DNA of 64,000 nt from Acidimicrobiaceae bacterium (lineage in GTDB: Bacteria; Actinomycetota; Acidimicrobiia; Acidimicrobiales; Ilumatobacteraceae). Where the stretch lies: NCBI GenBank assembly GCA_020637235.1, contig JACJWG010000003.1, forward strand, positions 248,001-312,000. Direction: 5' to 3'. Of the stretch, positions 1 to 9,429 are shown in pieces (the first letter of the stretch is position 1; every line of letters begins with the position of its first letter). The position numbers and the translations under genes are program-made. The notes under the pieces were generated by a model. That model was not told the DNA's origin. It did not search any database and saw only the letters and a program-made list of their open reading frames with translations.

Positions 1-403
1 TCTTGTAGCGGGCGATCGCCTCCTCGATCCGGTTGAGGTTCTCCACGCCCAGCTCTTCGAGCAGCGGGAGCTCGTCGGGGAACCGCTCCTGACCGTTCGC
101 CACCCCGTGGGTGAGGCTCGACTCCATGAAGCCGCCGTTGCGGCCACTGGCGGCCGACCCGATCTCGTGGGCGTCGATCAGCACCACGTCACGGTTGGGA
201 TCGCGCTCCTTTGCGATGATCGCGGTCCACAGCCCCGTGTACCCGCCACCGACGATGCACAGATCGCAGGTCTCGGTGCGCACCAGCGTCGGGTTGCTGT
301 CGGGCTCGTCGACGTCCTCGTACCAGTACGGGTAGGGGTCGGCGTCGGCGATGGCGTCCAGGTGGAACTCCTGGATGCCGTCTTCGCTCTCCTCGATCGC
401 CAT
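1..403 (-). CDS. FAD-dependent oxidoreductase, DAO family (N-terminal part; runs off the window)
   Basis: The first 134 residues of a flavoprotein are visible; the rest lies beyond base 1. A dinucleotide-binding GGGYTG sits at residues 52-57 behind a hydrophobic strand, followed by an acidic strand end (VVLID) and then SGRNGGF at residues 86-92. This last motif is typical of amine and amino-acid oxidases of the D-amino-acid-oxidase fold, such as glutamylputrescine oxidase. The family oxidises amines or amino acids with FAD; the substrate here cannot be told. The start ATG (403-401) gives a 50-residue leader before the Rossmann strand. The gene is divergent from the SDR gene at 479, with 75 bases between them. 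Confidence 0.85.
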   Translation of the reverse strand, partial: MAIEESEDGIQEFHLDAIADADPYPYWYEDVDEPDSNPTLVRTETCDLCIVGGGYTGLWTAIIAKERDPNRDVVLIDAHEIGSAASGRNGGFMESSLTHGVANGQERFPDELPLLEELGVENLNRIEEAIARYK

Positions 404-478
404 GTGGGTATCACCAGCCCGGTTCGTCGTCGGCGTCGAGACGACAGGCTACCCGGCGATCCCGCTACGGTCGGGTGT

Positions 479-1219
479 ATGGAACTCGGACTGCAGGGAC
501 GTCGGGCTGCGGTGGCTGCGGCGTCGGCCGGCCTCGGCTTCGCCTCGGCCGCCGCGCTGGCCGCCGAGGGGGTGTCGGTGGTGATCTGCGGTCGCGACCA
601 GGCCAAGGTCGACGACGCCGCGGCACGCATCGGTCACGGCTGCGTCGCCGTGGTGCAGGACGTGTCCGATGCCGCCGGCGGGGCGGCCTTCGTCGCCGCC
701 GCCATCGAGGTTCTCGGTGGACTCGACATCGTGGTGGCCAACGCCGGTGGGCCACCACCGGGCACGTTCGCGTCCACGCCGCTCGAGCGGTACGCGCCGG
801 CGCTCGATCTCAACCTGATGAGCGTCGTCGGCATGGCCCGTGCCGCGATCCCGGCGATGCAGGCGCAGCGCTGGGGTCGTTTCGTCGCGATCACGTCGGT
901 GTCGGTGCGCCAGCCGATTCCCACGATCATCCTGTCGAACACCGCTCGAGCGGGGGTCACCGGGTTCTTGAAGACCGTGGCGCTCGAGGTCGCCCGCGAC
1001 GGTGTCACCGTCAACACGGTGCAGCCGGGCCTGCACGCCACCGATCGTGCGGTGCAGCTCGGCGATCCGTCGGCGATGGCCGCCGGCATCCCCGTGGGAT
1101 CGCTCGGCGACCCGGCCGACTTCGGCTCGATCGTCACCTTCCTCTGCAGCGAGCAGGCCAAGTTCGTCACCGGTGCGCAGCTGCACGTCGACGGTGGCAC
1201 CTTCGGAGGACTCCAGTGA
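479..1219 (+). CDS. Atypical short-chain dehydrogenase/reductase lacking the catalytic Tyr and Lys
   Basis: A 246-residue SDR-fold protein. The cofactor loop is degenerate (ASAGLG at residues 15-20), and NAGG at 88-91 is the usual structural motif. The catalytic Ser140 is present, but the expected Y-x3-K is Ser153 and Arg157 (SNTAR). This pattern belongs to a known branch often annotated as FabG-like or BKR-like SDRs without a perfect tetrad, so standard hydride-transfer chemistry is doubtful. The open frame extends upstream to 107, but the ATG at 479 places the first beta strand correctly and clears the divergent neighbour. The stop overlaps the Dabb gene start by four bases (GTGA), so the two are probably translationally coupled. 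Confidence 0.85.
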   Translation: MELGLQGRRAAVAAASAGLGFASAAALAAEGVSVVICGRDQAKVDDAAARIGHGCVAVVQDVSDAAGGAAFVAAAIEVLGGLDIVVANAGGPPPGTFASTPLERYAPALDLNLMSVVGMARAAIPAMQAQRWGRFVAITSVSVRQPIPTIILSNTARAGVTGFLKTVALEVARDGVTVNTVQPGLHATDRAVQLGDPSAMAAGIPVGSLGDPADFGSIVTFLCSEQAKFVTGAQLHVDGGTFGGLQ

Positions 1220-1509
1220 TCACCCACGTGGCCGTGTTCACCTGGGCGGACGGCGTCGGGTCCGACGACGTCGCGCGGGTGCGTGACGCCCTCACCTCCA
1301 TGGCGGCCACGATGCCCGTCATCCGCGGCTACGAGCTCGGCGCCGACGCCGGCCTGGTCGACGGCAACGGCGACTTCGCGGTCGTCGCCACCTTCGACGA
1401 TGTCGACGGGTGGCGCACGTACGACACCGATCCCGAGCACGTGCGGATCAAGACCGAGGTGATCAAGCCGCTGCTCGCGTCACGGGTGGCGCTGCAGTTC
1501 GAGCACTGA
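1216..1509 (+). CDS. Dabb (stress-responsive A/B barrel) domain protein
   Basis: A 97-residue protein starting with ITHVAVFTW and containing a central conserved Gly-Tyr (RGYELG) and a FAVVATFDD strand. This is the ferredoxin-like alpha/beta barrel of the Dabb family, which forms small dimers. Roles in the family range from stress proteins to polyketide cyclases, so no reaction can be assigned. It starts at a GTG overlapping the SDR stop by four bases, making a two-gene operon. The coupling suggests a common substrate, but nothing in the sequence names it. Confidence 0.82.
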   Translation: MITHVAVFTWADGVGSDDVARVRDALTSMAATMPVIRGYELGADAGLVDGNGDFAVVATFDDVDGWRTYDTDPEHVRIKTEVIKPLLASRVALQFEH

Positions 1510-1534
1510 TCACACGCAGGGCAGCCGCTCCGGG

Positions 1535-2926
1535 TCACGACAGGTCGTCGCCGTCCGGCGCGGTCAGCACCTCGGCGGCTCGTTCGCGTCGCGCCGTCAC
1601 CAGCGTGACGAGCCGGTCGACCTCGTCGGGGTCCGGACGCTGGCCGGCGAGGCGCCGCGCGGTGCGTCGGTACTCGGTCGCCACGGGCACCGGACGCACG
1701 GGTGCGAGGAGCCGGCGTCGCTCGAGGGTGAAGGGCGCGAGGACGTCGTCGCGTGCGACGAGGCGCAGCTCATCGGTCCCGAAGCCCTCGAGGGCCCGTG
1801 CGTAGCGATCGAGCGCGTCGGCGCGCCGTGGATCGCTCCGATCGGTGATCGCGGCCAGGAAGGCGCGATCGAGCATCACCACCCGGGGCTCGCGCGTGCG
1901 CCGCGACGGTGCCGCCGGTGATGGAGCAGCGAGCTCGTCGAGCCGGTCGGCCAGGTCGGGTTCGGCACCTCGCGCCGCCATCACACGGCGGTCGCGCCAA
2001 CGTCGCTCCAGGCGAGCCCACAGCGCGAACGACGCGGCCACCAGCGCCCAGCCGGCGAGGATGTCGATCACCCAGTGTTCCGCGAAGTACACCAGCGCGA
2101 TCGCCATGAGCGCCGGGTACGACGCCATCGCCACTCGCAGCCAGCGATCGCGCACCATCGGCCAGGCCCACACCACGACGAACAGCGACAGGGCGGCGTG
2201 CAACGACGGCATCGCCGCGACGACGTTGCTCCAGTCGAGCGAGGTCTCCCAGCGGGCTGCGAACCCGGTGAAGCCGAGGTCGAGGATGCCGCGGCGGACG
2301 TGACGGACCAGCGGCCGGCCCACGCCCCAGCCGAGACGCGGATCACTCGCCATCCAGGGCGGCACCGTCGGCAGGAGGACGAACACCACACACGCGCCGA
2401 GCACCACCGTCGCGAACCGTCGCATCAACCGCGCCCATCGCACGTGCGTCGTGGCCCACACCGCAGCCACCAGCACCACCGGTACCACGAAGTGCGAGTA
2501 GTACACGACGGACAGCAGCTGGTCGTACCAGTGCACCACGCCAGGGTCGTACCACCGGTACTGCACCGCCTCCACCGGGTGCGTGCCGAGGAAGAGCACA
2601 CGGTCGATGTTGCGCACGGCGGCCATCTGGTACGGCATGCCCAGTTGGTCGGCGGCGCCGCGGGTGCTCTCGTACACGAACCACATCGCGGCGTATGCGA
2701 GCGCTCCGACGAGCACCTGCAGCCACCGCTGCCAGGGCCGTCCCACGAACGCGCAGAGCAGGAACACCGCGACCGACACCGCCGCGGTGATCCGATCGGT
2801 GATGAGGCCCTCCACCCGCAGCCACCACAGGTAGGTGCCGGCACAGGTGACGATCGCGAGCACGCGCACGGGGCGCCACCGATCGGGCGGCACCTGCGAC
2901 AGCAGGACGCGAGTGCTGCGGGACAC
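1535..2926 (-). CDS. PAP2-superfamily membrane phosphatase / inositol-phosphotransferase-like (AUR1-like) protein
   Basis: A 463-residue multi-pass membrane protein. Several hydrophobic segments lie between residues 22 and 310. The PAP2 phosphatase signature is split in the usual way: PSLH at 240-243 (the SGH-like motif) and HWVID at 284-288 (His plus Asp). PAP2 enzymes dephosphorylate or transfer phosphate groups on lipids at the membrane surface. The tryptophan-rich AUR1/Ipt-like subgroup is common in actinobacteria. About 130 soluble, Arg-rich residues follow the last membrane segment and are not recognised. The GTG at 2926 was chosen because it immediately precedes the first membrane segment; the frame stays open to 3253 but would add a low-quality Arg/Pro leader. 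Confidence 0.8.
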   Translation of the reverse strand: MSRSTRVLLSQVPPDRWRPVRVLAIVTCAGTYLWWLRVEGLITDRITAAVSVAVFLLCAFVGRPWQRWLQVLVGALAYAAMWFVYESTRGAADQLGMPYQMAAVRNIDRVLFLGTHPVEAVQYRWYDPGVVHWYDQLLSVVYYSHFVVPVVLVAAVWATTHVRWARLMRRFATVVLGACVVFVLLPTVPPWMASDPRLGWGVGRPLVRHVRRGILDLGFTGFAARWETSLDWSNVVAAMPSLHAALSLFVVVWAWPMVRDRWLRVAMASYPALMAIALVYFAEHWVIDILAGWALVAASFALWARLERRWRDRRVMAARGAEPDLADRLDELAAPSPAAPSRRTREPRVVMLDRAFLAAITDRSDPRRADALDRYARALEGFGTDELRLVARDDVLAPFTLERRRLLAPVRPVPVATEYRRTARRLAGQRPDPDEVDRLVTLVTARRERAAEVLTAPDGDDLS

Positions 2927-3048
2927 GGCTCTGACGGTACCGGCCGCCCGCGAGGTCGCCGGGGACGTCGCGCCGACGTGCCGGCCGGGATCGACCGGAT
3001 CTGCCGGTGGTGTGTGCACGGTCCGGTTGGCGCTGCGACACTGGTGCC

Positions 3049-3696
3049 GTGCTCCGCCGACGTGCCCGTCGCCGCTCCGCCACCACGGCGCGTTCCCGCG
3101 TGGGCCTCGCGACGGGCCTCGCGATGGGGCTCGCGATGGGGCTCGCAGTGGTGCCGGTCGTCGCCGGCTGCGCGGCAACCCGCACGGTCGAGCCCGCCGA
3201 CGAGGAGATCGTCGTGGCCACCCTGCCACCGCGCGACACGACCGGCGGCACACTGGCCGCGTCGAACGCGGGCGTGGTCGACGTGCTCGCCGCCGGCGCG
3301 GCCGCCGCCGCGGCGCTCGGCGGTGAGGTGGTACGTGCCCAGGTGGTGATGTTCGGCTACGCCGTGCAGCTCCGCGACGGCGACGCGTTCACCGATGTCG
3401 AGCTCGACGTCGGCTTCGGCGTGGTGGCCGTCACGCCGGACGAGGACGGCCGCCGCGACGCCGACGAGCTCCCCGACGAGATCGATCTCCCGGGCGCGAT
3501 CGACGCCGCGCTGGTGGTGGCCGCCGACATCGACGACGGCGCACTCGTGATGGGTGCCGAGATCGAGCGCGACGGCTACGACATCGACGTGCAGTTCCCG
3601 TCGGGCGCCCAGATCGAGGTGCGCCTCGCCGACGACCTCACGCTGCAGCGCGTGGTGGATCGTTCGCCCGAGCCGGTGGTGTCGATCGGACCCTGA
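3049..3696 (+). CDS. Predicted lipoprotein of unknown function
   Basis: A 215-residue protein with an Arg-rich start, a hydrophobic stretch containing a short GLAM repeat, and a lipobox ending VVAGC (Cys41), so a lipidated exported protein is predicted. The mature part is acidic (DEDGRRDADELPDE) with alternating hydrophobic strands and no motif I recognise. The GTG at 3049 was preferred to the earlier one at 3007 because it places the signal peptide near the terminus. It stands alone between two minus-strand genes. Confidence 0.7.
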   Translation: MLRRRARRRSATTARSRVGLATGLAMGLAMGLAVVPVVAGCAATRTVEPADEEIVVATLPPRDTTGGTLAASNAGVVDVLAAGAAAAAALGGEVVRAQVVMFGYAVQLRDGDAFTDVELDVGFGVVAVTPDEDGRRDADELPDEIDLPGAIDAALVVAADIDDGALVMGAEIERDGYDIDVQFPSGAQIEVRLADDLTLQRVVDRSPEPVVSIGP

Positions 3697-3720
3697 GTCG
3701 TGGCGCCGTCGCCGTCGTGG

Positions 3721-3760
3721 CGGCGTCAGGGCGGCGGCGTCAGGGCGGCGGCGTCAGGGG
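3721..3760. repeat. 14-bp direct repeat, almost three copies, over the 3' end of the M20 peptidase gene
   Basis: The unit CGGCGTCAGGG recurs with a 14-base period at 3721, 3735 and 3749. The last copy carries the peptidase stop codon (TCA at 3754-3756, read on the minus strand), and each earlier copy holds the same potential stop. It looks like local duplication by slippage. Confidence 0.7.
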
Positions 3761-5112
3761 TGGCGTTCGCCGAGCAGGTCCACTGCGATGTCGGCCCACA
3801 GCTGTTCCATCAGCCCGAGCGAGTGCACGTCCACCCGTTCGTCCTTCGCGTGGAACATCGCGACATAGTCGTCGTAGCCGAGCTCACGGCTGAACAGCCC
3901 GTAGCCGTACGAGGTGCAGCCGTGGTCGCGGAAGAAGCGTGCATCCGTGCCGCCGGGGGTGATCGCCGGGACGCAGCGGGCGTCCGGGTACACCGCGGCC
4001 GAGGCGCGCTCGATCGAGCGCCACAACGGCGAGTCGACGGGTGACGCGGTCGACGTCGCCCAGCCGGGGTCGAAGAACTCGATGTCGACGAACGGCCGCA
4101 GCTCGGCCAGGATCTCGTCGAGCACGCGCTGCACGTCGTCGAGGGTGTGCCCGGGCAGGGTGCGGATGTCGACCTCCATCTCGACGCTTCCGGGGATCGT
4201 GTTGGTCTTGCCGTCGGCGCGCAGCACGTTGGGCGAGATCGTGAGGTGGGTGCAGGCATGGCAGTCGGCGGCGAACCCGCGATCGGGGTGGTGCTCGGCC
4301 CAGTCGGTGATCGCGGTCGGGTCGAGCAGGATGGCCTCGAGCTCGGGATCGAACTGCATCGCCGCCACGTAGCCGCGCCACGTGTCGTGGATGACGCCGA
4401 GCGGGCGGTACGCCGCGAGGCGACGGACGACCTCGGCCGCGCGCACGAGGGCGTTGTCGCCGATCAGCGGTGTGGAGCCGTGTCCGGCGGTGCCGTGCAC
4501 GGTGAGCGTGCACCAGGCCGCCCCCTTCTCGGCCACGAGCACCGGCAGCTTCATCCCCGACGGGGTGTGCAGCGGCGTCCCGCCGCACTCGGTGAGGACG
4601 TGGTCGGCGATCACGGCGTCGCGGTGGTGGCGCAGCAGCCAATCGGCGCCGGCCTTGCCGCCGGCCTCCTCGTCGGCCACCGCGCAGAACACGACGGTGC
4701 CCGGCAGGGCCACCCGTCGTCGGGCGAGATCGGCGAACGCCACCGCCATCGACGCCGTGACGCACAGCATGTCGATCGCGCCACGACCCCACACCCAGCC
4801 GTCGATCAACTCGCCGCCGAAGGGATCGTGTCGCCAGTCGGTCGGGTCGGCGGGCACCACGTCGGTGTGGCCGAGCAGCAGCAGCGTCGGCGCCATGGGG
4901 TCGCTGCCGGGCAGCCGGGCGACGAGCGACTGCCGGTTGGGGAGCGGCCCGTACGACTCGAGCTCCACGCCGGGCAGGTCGACCACCTGGCGGAGGAGCT
5001 CGGACGCCTTGGTCTCGTCGCCGCTGTCGGGCTGACCGGTGTTCACGCAGCCCAGCCGGATGAGGTGCTGGACGAGCTCGGTGGATGCCTGGGGTGCCGC
5101 TTCGACCGTCAT
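3754..5112 (-). CDS. M20-family metallopeptidase (ArgE/DapE/ACY1/CPG2 type)
   Basis: A 452-residue cytoplasmic dizinc hydrolase. GHTDVVP at residues 81-87 supplies the first metal His and Asp. GRGAIDM carries the bridging Asp, and ADEEAGG the catalytic and metal-binding Glu pair. A C-terminal His (HAKDERVDVHSL) completes the site. The middle section (about 190-300) is the usual dimerisation domain. Family members remove acyl or amino-terminal groups from amino acids and dipeptides; the substrate is not evident. The ATG at 5112 was chosen over an upstream ATG at 5142 because homologues begin close to the first helix. The 3' end lies inside a small 14-bp repeat. Confidence 0.88.
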   Translation of the reverse strand: MTVEAAPQASTELVQHLIRLGCVNTGQPDSGDETKASELLRQVVDLPGVELESYGPLPNRQSLVARLPGSDPMAPTLLLLGHTDVVPADPTDWRHDPFGGELIDGWVWGRGAIDMLCVTASMAVAFADLARRRVALPGTVVFCAVADEEAGGKAGADWLLRHHRDAVIADHVLTECGGTPLHTPSGMKLPVLVAEKGAAWCTLTVHGTAGHGSTPLIGDNALVRAAEVVRRLAAYRPLGVIHDTWRGYVAAMQFDPELEAILLDPTAITDWAEHHPDRGFAADCHACTHLTISPNVLRADGKTNTIPGSVEMEVDIRTLPGHTLDDVQRVLDEILAELRPFVDIEFFDPGWATSTASPVDSPLWRSIERASAAVYPDARCVPAITPGGTDARFFRDHGCTSYGYGLFSRELGYDDYVAMFHAKDERVDVHSLGLMEQLWADIAVDLLGERHP

Positions 5113-5140
5113 GTGACGATCATGCCCCATCGCGCCGCCC

Positions 5141-5413
5141 ACGTCCTGGGTGCCGCGGATTCGTGTGAGCTGGTGCGGTGAGTGGCGCGTGGCGCCCGGG
5201 ACCGGTTCTCGGGGGTTCTGGGTGCCGCGGTTTCCTGTGGGCTGGTGCGGTGAGTGGGGTGTGGCGCCCGGGACCGGTTCTCGGGGGTTCTGGGTGCCGC
5301 GGTTTCCTGTGGGCTGGTGCGGTGAGTGGGGTGTGGCGCCCGGGACCGGTTCTCGGGGGTTCTGGGTGCCGCGGATTCGTGTGAGCTGGTGCGGTGAGTG
5401 GGGTGTGGCGCCC
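5141..5413. repeat. 72-bp tandem repeat, about 3.8 copies, between coxM-like and M20 genes
   Basis: GGGTGCCGCGG recurs at 5148, 5220, 5292 and 5364, an exact period of 72 bases; the last copy stops after GGCGCCC at about 5413. The two outer copies share ATTCGTGTGAGC after the anchor, while the two inner copies have TTTCCTGTGGGC. Copy 1 also differs in the GTGGCGCGTGG stretch. There are no spacers. Because 72 is divisible by three, all frames stay open through it (24-residue periods), but no start, ribosome site or codon bias supports a gene. The array fills most of the 392 bases between the two genes; the rest shows nothing recognisable. Confidence 0.9.
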
Positions 5414-5504
5414 AGGAATTCCTGACGGGAACGGCGAGGGCCCGGCGGCGCTCACGCACCACCGGGCCCCTCGCGCCCCTCGGACCGGCGAACCGGATGT
5501 CGAT

Positions 5505-6329
5505 CTACTTGCTGGCCTCCTCGAGCGCCCGTCGCACGAGCACCTTGGCCAGGTGCACACGGTACTCGGGCGACGCGTTCAGATCGTTCTGCGGGTCGGC
5601 CTCGGCGGCCGCCTGCTCGGCGGCGTCGGCGATCGACGCGCCCGACGCGAGCGCGGACGACACGCTGGTGGCCAGGATCGGCACCGAACCCATGTTCACC
5701 AGGCCGACGCCGCTCTCGCCGTTGCGCCGCCAGGCGGCCACCCCGACGATCGCCCAGTCCTGGGCACGCCGGTTGAACTTCTGGAAGCTCCAGCCCGCGC
5801 CGTTCATCTTCGGGACGCGGATCTCGGTCAGCATCTCGTCGGCGGCCAGCGCCGTGGTGAGGAAGCCCTGGAAGAAGTCCGCTGCGGCGATCTCGCGGGT
5901 GCCATTCGGGCCCTGCGCCACGTAGGTGGCGCCGAGCGCCAGTGTGGTGGCGGGCAGGTCGCTCGCCGCGTCGCTGTGGGCGATCGAGCCGCCGATCGTG
6001 CCACGGTGGCGCACCTGCGGATCGCCCACGTGGCCGGCGGCATGGGCGAGCAGCGGCACGTGCTCGGCGAGCACGGGACTCTTCTCGATGTCCATGTGGC
6101 GGGTCATCGCACCGATCGCGATGTGGTCGCCGGCGTCGCGGATGTACGACAGGTCGCTCAGCCGGCCGATGTCGACCAGCACGCTCGGCTGGGCGAGCCG
6201 CAGCTTCATGAGCGGCAGCAGGCTGTGCCCGCCGGCGATGAACTTGGCGTCCTCGCCGTGCTCGCCGATGAGGCTGATCGCTTCCTCGGCCGATCCGGCA
6301 CGGACGTAGTCGAATGCTGCGGGGATCAC
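5505..6329 (-). CDS. CO-dehydrogenase-type FAD-binding medium subunit (CoxM-like)
   Basis: A 274-residue flavoprotein subunit of a xanthine-oxidase-family molybdenum hydroxylase. It passes electrons from the iron-sulfur subunit to FAD and then to an external acceptor. Both FAD-binding motifs are present: AGGHSLLPL at 32-40 and TIGGS at 111-115. Length is as usual for CoxM. The GTG start (6329-6327) overlaps the large-subunit stop by four bases (GTGA), giving the order S-L-M in one operon. The subunit type does not show whether the enzyme acts on CO or on an aldehyde or N-heterocycle. Confidence 0.9.
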   Translation of the reverse strand: MIPAAFDYVRAGSAEEAISLIGEHGEDAKFIAGGHSLLPLMKLRLAQPSVLVDIGRLSDLSYIRDAGDHIAIGAMTRHMDIEKSPVLAEHVPLLAHAAGHVGDPQVRHRGTIGGSIAHSDAASDLPATTLALGATYVAQGPNGTREIAAADFFQGFLTTALAADEMLTEIRVPKMNGAGWSFQKFNRRAQDWAIVGVAAWRRNGESGVGLVNMGSVPILATSVSSALASGASIADAAEQAAAEADPQNDLNASPEYRVHLAKVLVRRALEEASK

Positions 6330-8728
6330 TTGCTGGCTCCTTGGGCTGCGGTTGAGGCTGACTGAATGGTCGTCCAGACCGTCTGCGGACTGGCGGGCAT
6401 CGGCATGTCGGTGACACCGAGGCCGGAGAGTGCGTCGACGATCGCGTTGATCACCGCCGGGGCCGCACCGATGGTGCCGGCCTCGCCGATGCCCTTCACG
6501 CCGAGCGGGTTGGTGGGCGACGGGGTGATGGTGTGGCCGAGGGTGATCGGCGGCACGTCGCTCGCCGCCGGCACCAGGTACTCGGCCAAGGTGGAGGTCT
6601 TCGGGTTGCCGTCCTCGTCGAACACGGCTTCCTCGAACAATGCCTGGGCGAGGCCCTGGATCACGCCGCCGTGCACCTGGCCCTCGACGATGAGCGGGTT
6701 CACCTGGTTGCCGCAGTCGTCCACGGCGACGTACTTCAGCACATCGACCTCGCCGGTCTCGGTGTCGACCTCGACCACGCAGATGTGCGTGCCGAAGGGC
6801 CACGAGAAGTTCGGCGGGTCGTAGGTGACCTGTGCCTCGAGGTTGGGCTCGAGACCGTCGGGCAGGTTGTGCGCGGTGAACGCCTCGAACGCGATCGCGG
6901 CGAGCGGCATCGCCTTGTCGGGCGTGCCCTTCACCGTGAAGTTGCCGCCGGCGAACTCGAGGTCGTCCTCGTTGGCCTCGAGTTGGTGGGCGGCGATCTT
7001 CTTCGCCTTGTCGATCACCTTGTCGCAGGCCATCGCGATCGCGACGCCACCGACCGGCAACGAGCGCGAGCCGTAGGTGTCGAGGCCGAGCGGTGCGATC
7101 GCGGTGTCGCTGTGCAACACGTCGACGTCGTCCGGATCGACGCCCATCTTCTCGGCGACGATCATGCTCCACGCGGTCTCGTGACCCTGCCCGTGCGGCG
7201 CGGTGCCGGTGACCACCTGGATCTTGTTGGTCGGCAGCACCCGCACCGTGGCGGCCTCCCAGCCGCCGGCCGAGTAGTTGAGCGAGGCGAGCACCCGGCT
7301 CGGGGCCAGGCCGCACATCTCGAAGTAGCTGCACACACCCACGCCGAGGCGCTTGGTGGCGCCGTCCACGTTCTGGGTGGCCTGCCGCGCCCGGAGCCCG
7401 TCGTAGTCGGCGAGCTCGGCGGCCTTCGTGGCCGCCGCGTCGTGGTCGCCGCTGTCGTACACCAGGCCGGTCATCGCCGTGTACGGGAACTGGTCCTTGC
7501 GGATGAAGTTGCGCCGGCGCAGTTCGAGCGGATCGATCCCCATCGTGTCGGCCAGCGCGTCCATCGCCCGCTCGATCGCGTAGGTGGCCTCGGGGCGTCC
7601 GGCACCTCGATAGGCGTCGGTGGGCGTCATCGTGGTGAACACCGAGGTGCAGCTGAAGTCGTACGCCACCGGCAGGTCGTACACGCCGCCGTACAGGAAG
7701 GCGCCGAGCAACGGGATGCCGGGGGTGACGAGCTGGAGGTAGGCGCCCATGTCGGCGAGCAGTCGCACCCGCACGGCGGTGAGCTTGCCGTCGGCGTCGG
7801 CGGCGAGCTCGATGTGCTGGCGCTGCGCTCGCCCGTGGATGGTGGCCTGGGTGTTCTCGGTGCGCTCCTCGGTCCAGCGCACCGGCAGCTTGTGCTTGCG
7901 GGCGAGCGCGGTGCAGAGCAGCTCTTCGGCGTACACGTTGAGCTTGGCGCCGAAGCCACCACCGACGGCGGGGGCGACCACACGCATCTGGTGTTCGGGG
8001 ATGCCGAGCGTGAGCGCGGTCATCACCTTCAGGATGTGCGGCACCTGGGTCGAGCTGTACAGGGTGATGTCGCCGCCGAAGGGCTGCGGCACGGCGGCCA
8101 CGGCACGGGGCTCCATCGCCATCGGGATGAGTCGCTGATGCACGTAGTGCTCGCTCACCGTGTACGCCGCGTCGGCGAACGCACGGTCCACCTGGCCGTC
8201 CTCGCCCTCGCACTTCAGGTCCCACGTGTAGCTGCGGTTCGTACCGAGCTCGTCGTGGATGACCACCCGGTCGCTCAGCGCGTCCTCGAGGTCGATCACG
8301 GCCGGTAGCGGCTCGTACTCGACGTCAATCGCGTCGAGCGCGTCATGTGCAGCGGTGTCGCTCGTGGCCACGACACACGCCACACCGTCGCCCACGTAGG
8401 CCGCCTTCGACACGGCCAACGGGTAGTGCGTCGGGTTCTTCATGTCGTCGGTGACCGGCCACGCGCACGGCATCGGCCCGGCCCACAGCGGGGCGAGGTC
8501 GGCGCCGCTGTAGGCGGCCACGACGCCCGGGACGGCCAACGCAGCGGACACGTCGACGGACAGGATGCGGGCGTGCGCATACGGGCTGCGCAGCACCGCC
8601 AGGTGGAGCGCTCCCGGGATGTTCAGGTCGCTCGTGAACTTCGCCTCGCCCGTCAACAGGGCGGGATCCTCCTTGCGGAGCCGGCGCTTCCCCAACACCG
8701 TGCTCGCAGCGGACTCGGTGATCGTCAT
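6326..8728 (-). CDS. Xanthine-dehydrogenase-family molybdopterin-binding large subunit, form II CoxL type
   Basis: An 800-residue catalytic subunit binding molybdopterin cytosine dinucleotide. The N-terminus (GKRRLRKEDPALLTG) and the closing section (GVKGIGEAGTIGAAPAV, with the catalytic Glu region) are standard. The active-site loop reads AYRGAGR at about residues 371-377. That is the form II signature; true aerobic CO dehydrogenases have AYxCSFR. The substrate is therefore uncertain: CO at low affinity, or an aldehyde, aromatic or N-heterocyclic compound. It follows the small subunit by 24 bases and overlaps the medium subunit. No coxDEFG-type maturation genes are nearby. Confidence 0.92.
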   Translation of the reverse strand: MTITESAASTVLGKRRLRKEDPALLTGEAKFTSDLNIPGALHLAVLRSPYAHARILSVDVSAALAVPGVVAAYSGADLAPLWAGPMPCAWPVTDDMKNPTHYPLAVSKAAYVGDGVACVVATSDTAAHDALDAIDVEYEPLPAVIDLEDALSDRVVIHDELGTNRSYTWDLKCEGEDGQVDRAFADAAYTVSEHYVHQRLIPMAMEPRAVAAVPQPFGGDITLYSSTQVPHILKVMTALTLGIPEHQMRVVAPAVGGGFGAKLNVYAEELLCTALARKHKLPVRWTEERTENTQATIHGRAQRQHIELAADADGKLTAVRVRLLADMGAYLQLVTPGIPLLGAFLYGGVYDLPVAYDFSCTSVFTTMTPTDAYRGAGRPEATYAIERAMDALADTMGIDPLELRRRNFIRKDQFPYTAMTGLVYDSGDHDAAATKAAELADYDGLRARQATQNVDGATKRLGVGVCSYFEMCGLAPSRVLASLNYSAGGWEAATVRVLPTNKIQVVTGTAPHGQGHETAWSMIVAEKMGVDPDDVDVLHSDTAIAPLGLDTYGSRSLPVGGVAIAMACDKVIDKAKKIAAHQLEANEDDLEFAGGNFTVKGTPDKAMPLAAIAFEAFTAHNLPDGLEPNLEAQVTYDPPNFSWPFGTHICVVEVDTETGEVDVLKYVAVDDCGNQVNPLIVEGQVHGGVIQGLAQALFEEAVFDEDGNPKTSTLAEYLVPAASDVPPITLGHTITPSPTNPLGVKGIGEAGTIGAAPAVINAIVDALSGLGVTDMPMPASPQTVWTTIQSASTAAQGASK

Positions 8729-8752
8729 GTCAGGGCCCCCTCCCTCACACGG

Positions 8753-9211
<459 letters not shown>

Positions 9212-9242
9212 GGCGAGTGGTTCCCCTCGTGTCTGACGTACG

Positions 9243-9262
9243 CGTCCGGACACGTCCGGACG
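9243..9262. promoter_or_regulatory. Tandem CGTCCGGACx element upstream of the coxS-like gene (possible operator)
   Basis: CGTCCGGACA and CGTCCGGACG stand side by side at 9243-9262, and each contains the palindrome GTCCGGAC. They lie 32-51 bases upstream of the CoxS-like start codon, where a regulator would act on the S-L-M operon. The element does not resemble the AT-rich Fur box, so any link to the divergent Fur-family protein is speculative. Confidence 0.4.
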
Positions 9263-9429
9263 GGCCCCCTGTGGTGGCCACATCATGCCCCATCCGGCAG
9301 GACCTCGCTGCACCGATCGCCGGTGATGCGGGTGTCGCCGACGGTGCCGTGTCCCGGGTGAGTGAGAAATCACCCGAGAACGGGAGCCGCTGAGATCGGA
9401 GGATGCGTTCGGGTTTTGGTGGGCATGTG

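Noticed and set aside
5141..5413. CRISPR array
   Set aside because: Units are contiguous without variable spacers, the period is 72 bases with point variants, and no cas genes are near.
5505..8225. A single fused large+medium hydroxylase subunit of 906 residues on the minus strand
   Set aside because: The first two-thirds are an off-frame reading of CoxL; only the last 274 residues (from GTG 6329) are CoxM, and the real CoxL lies in another frame.
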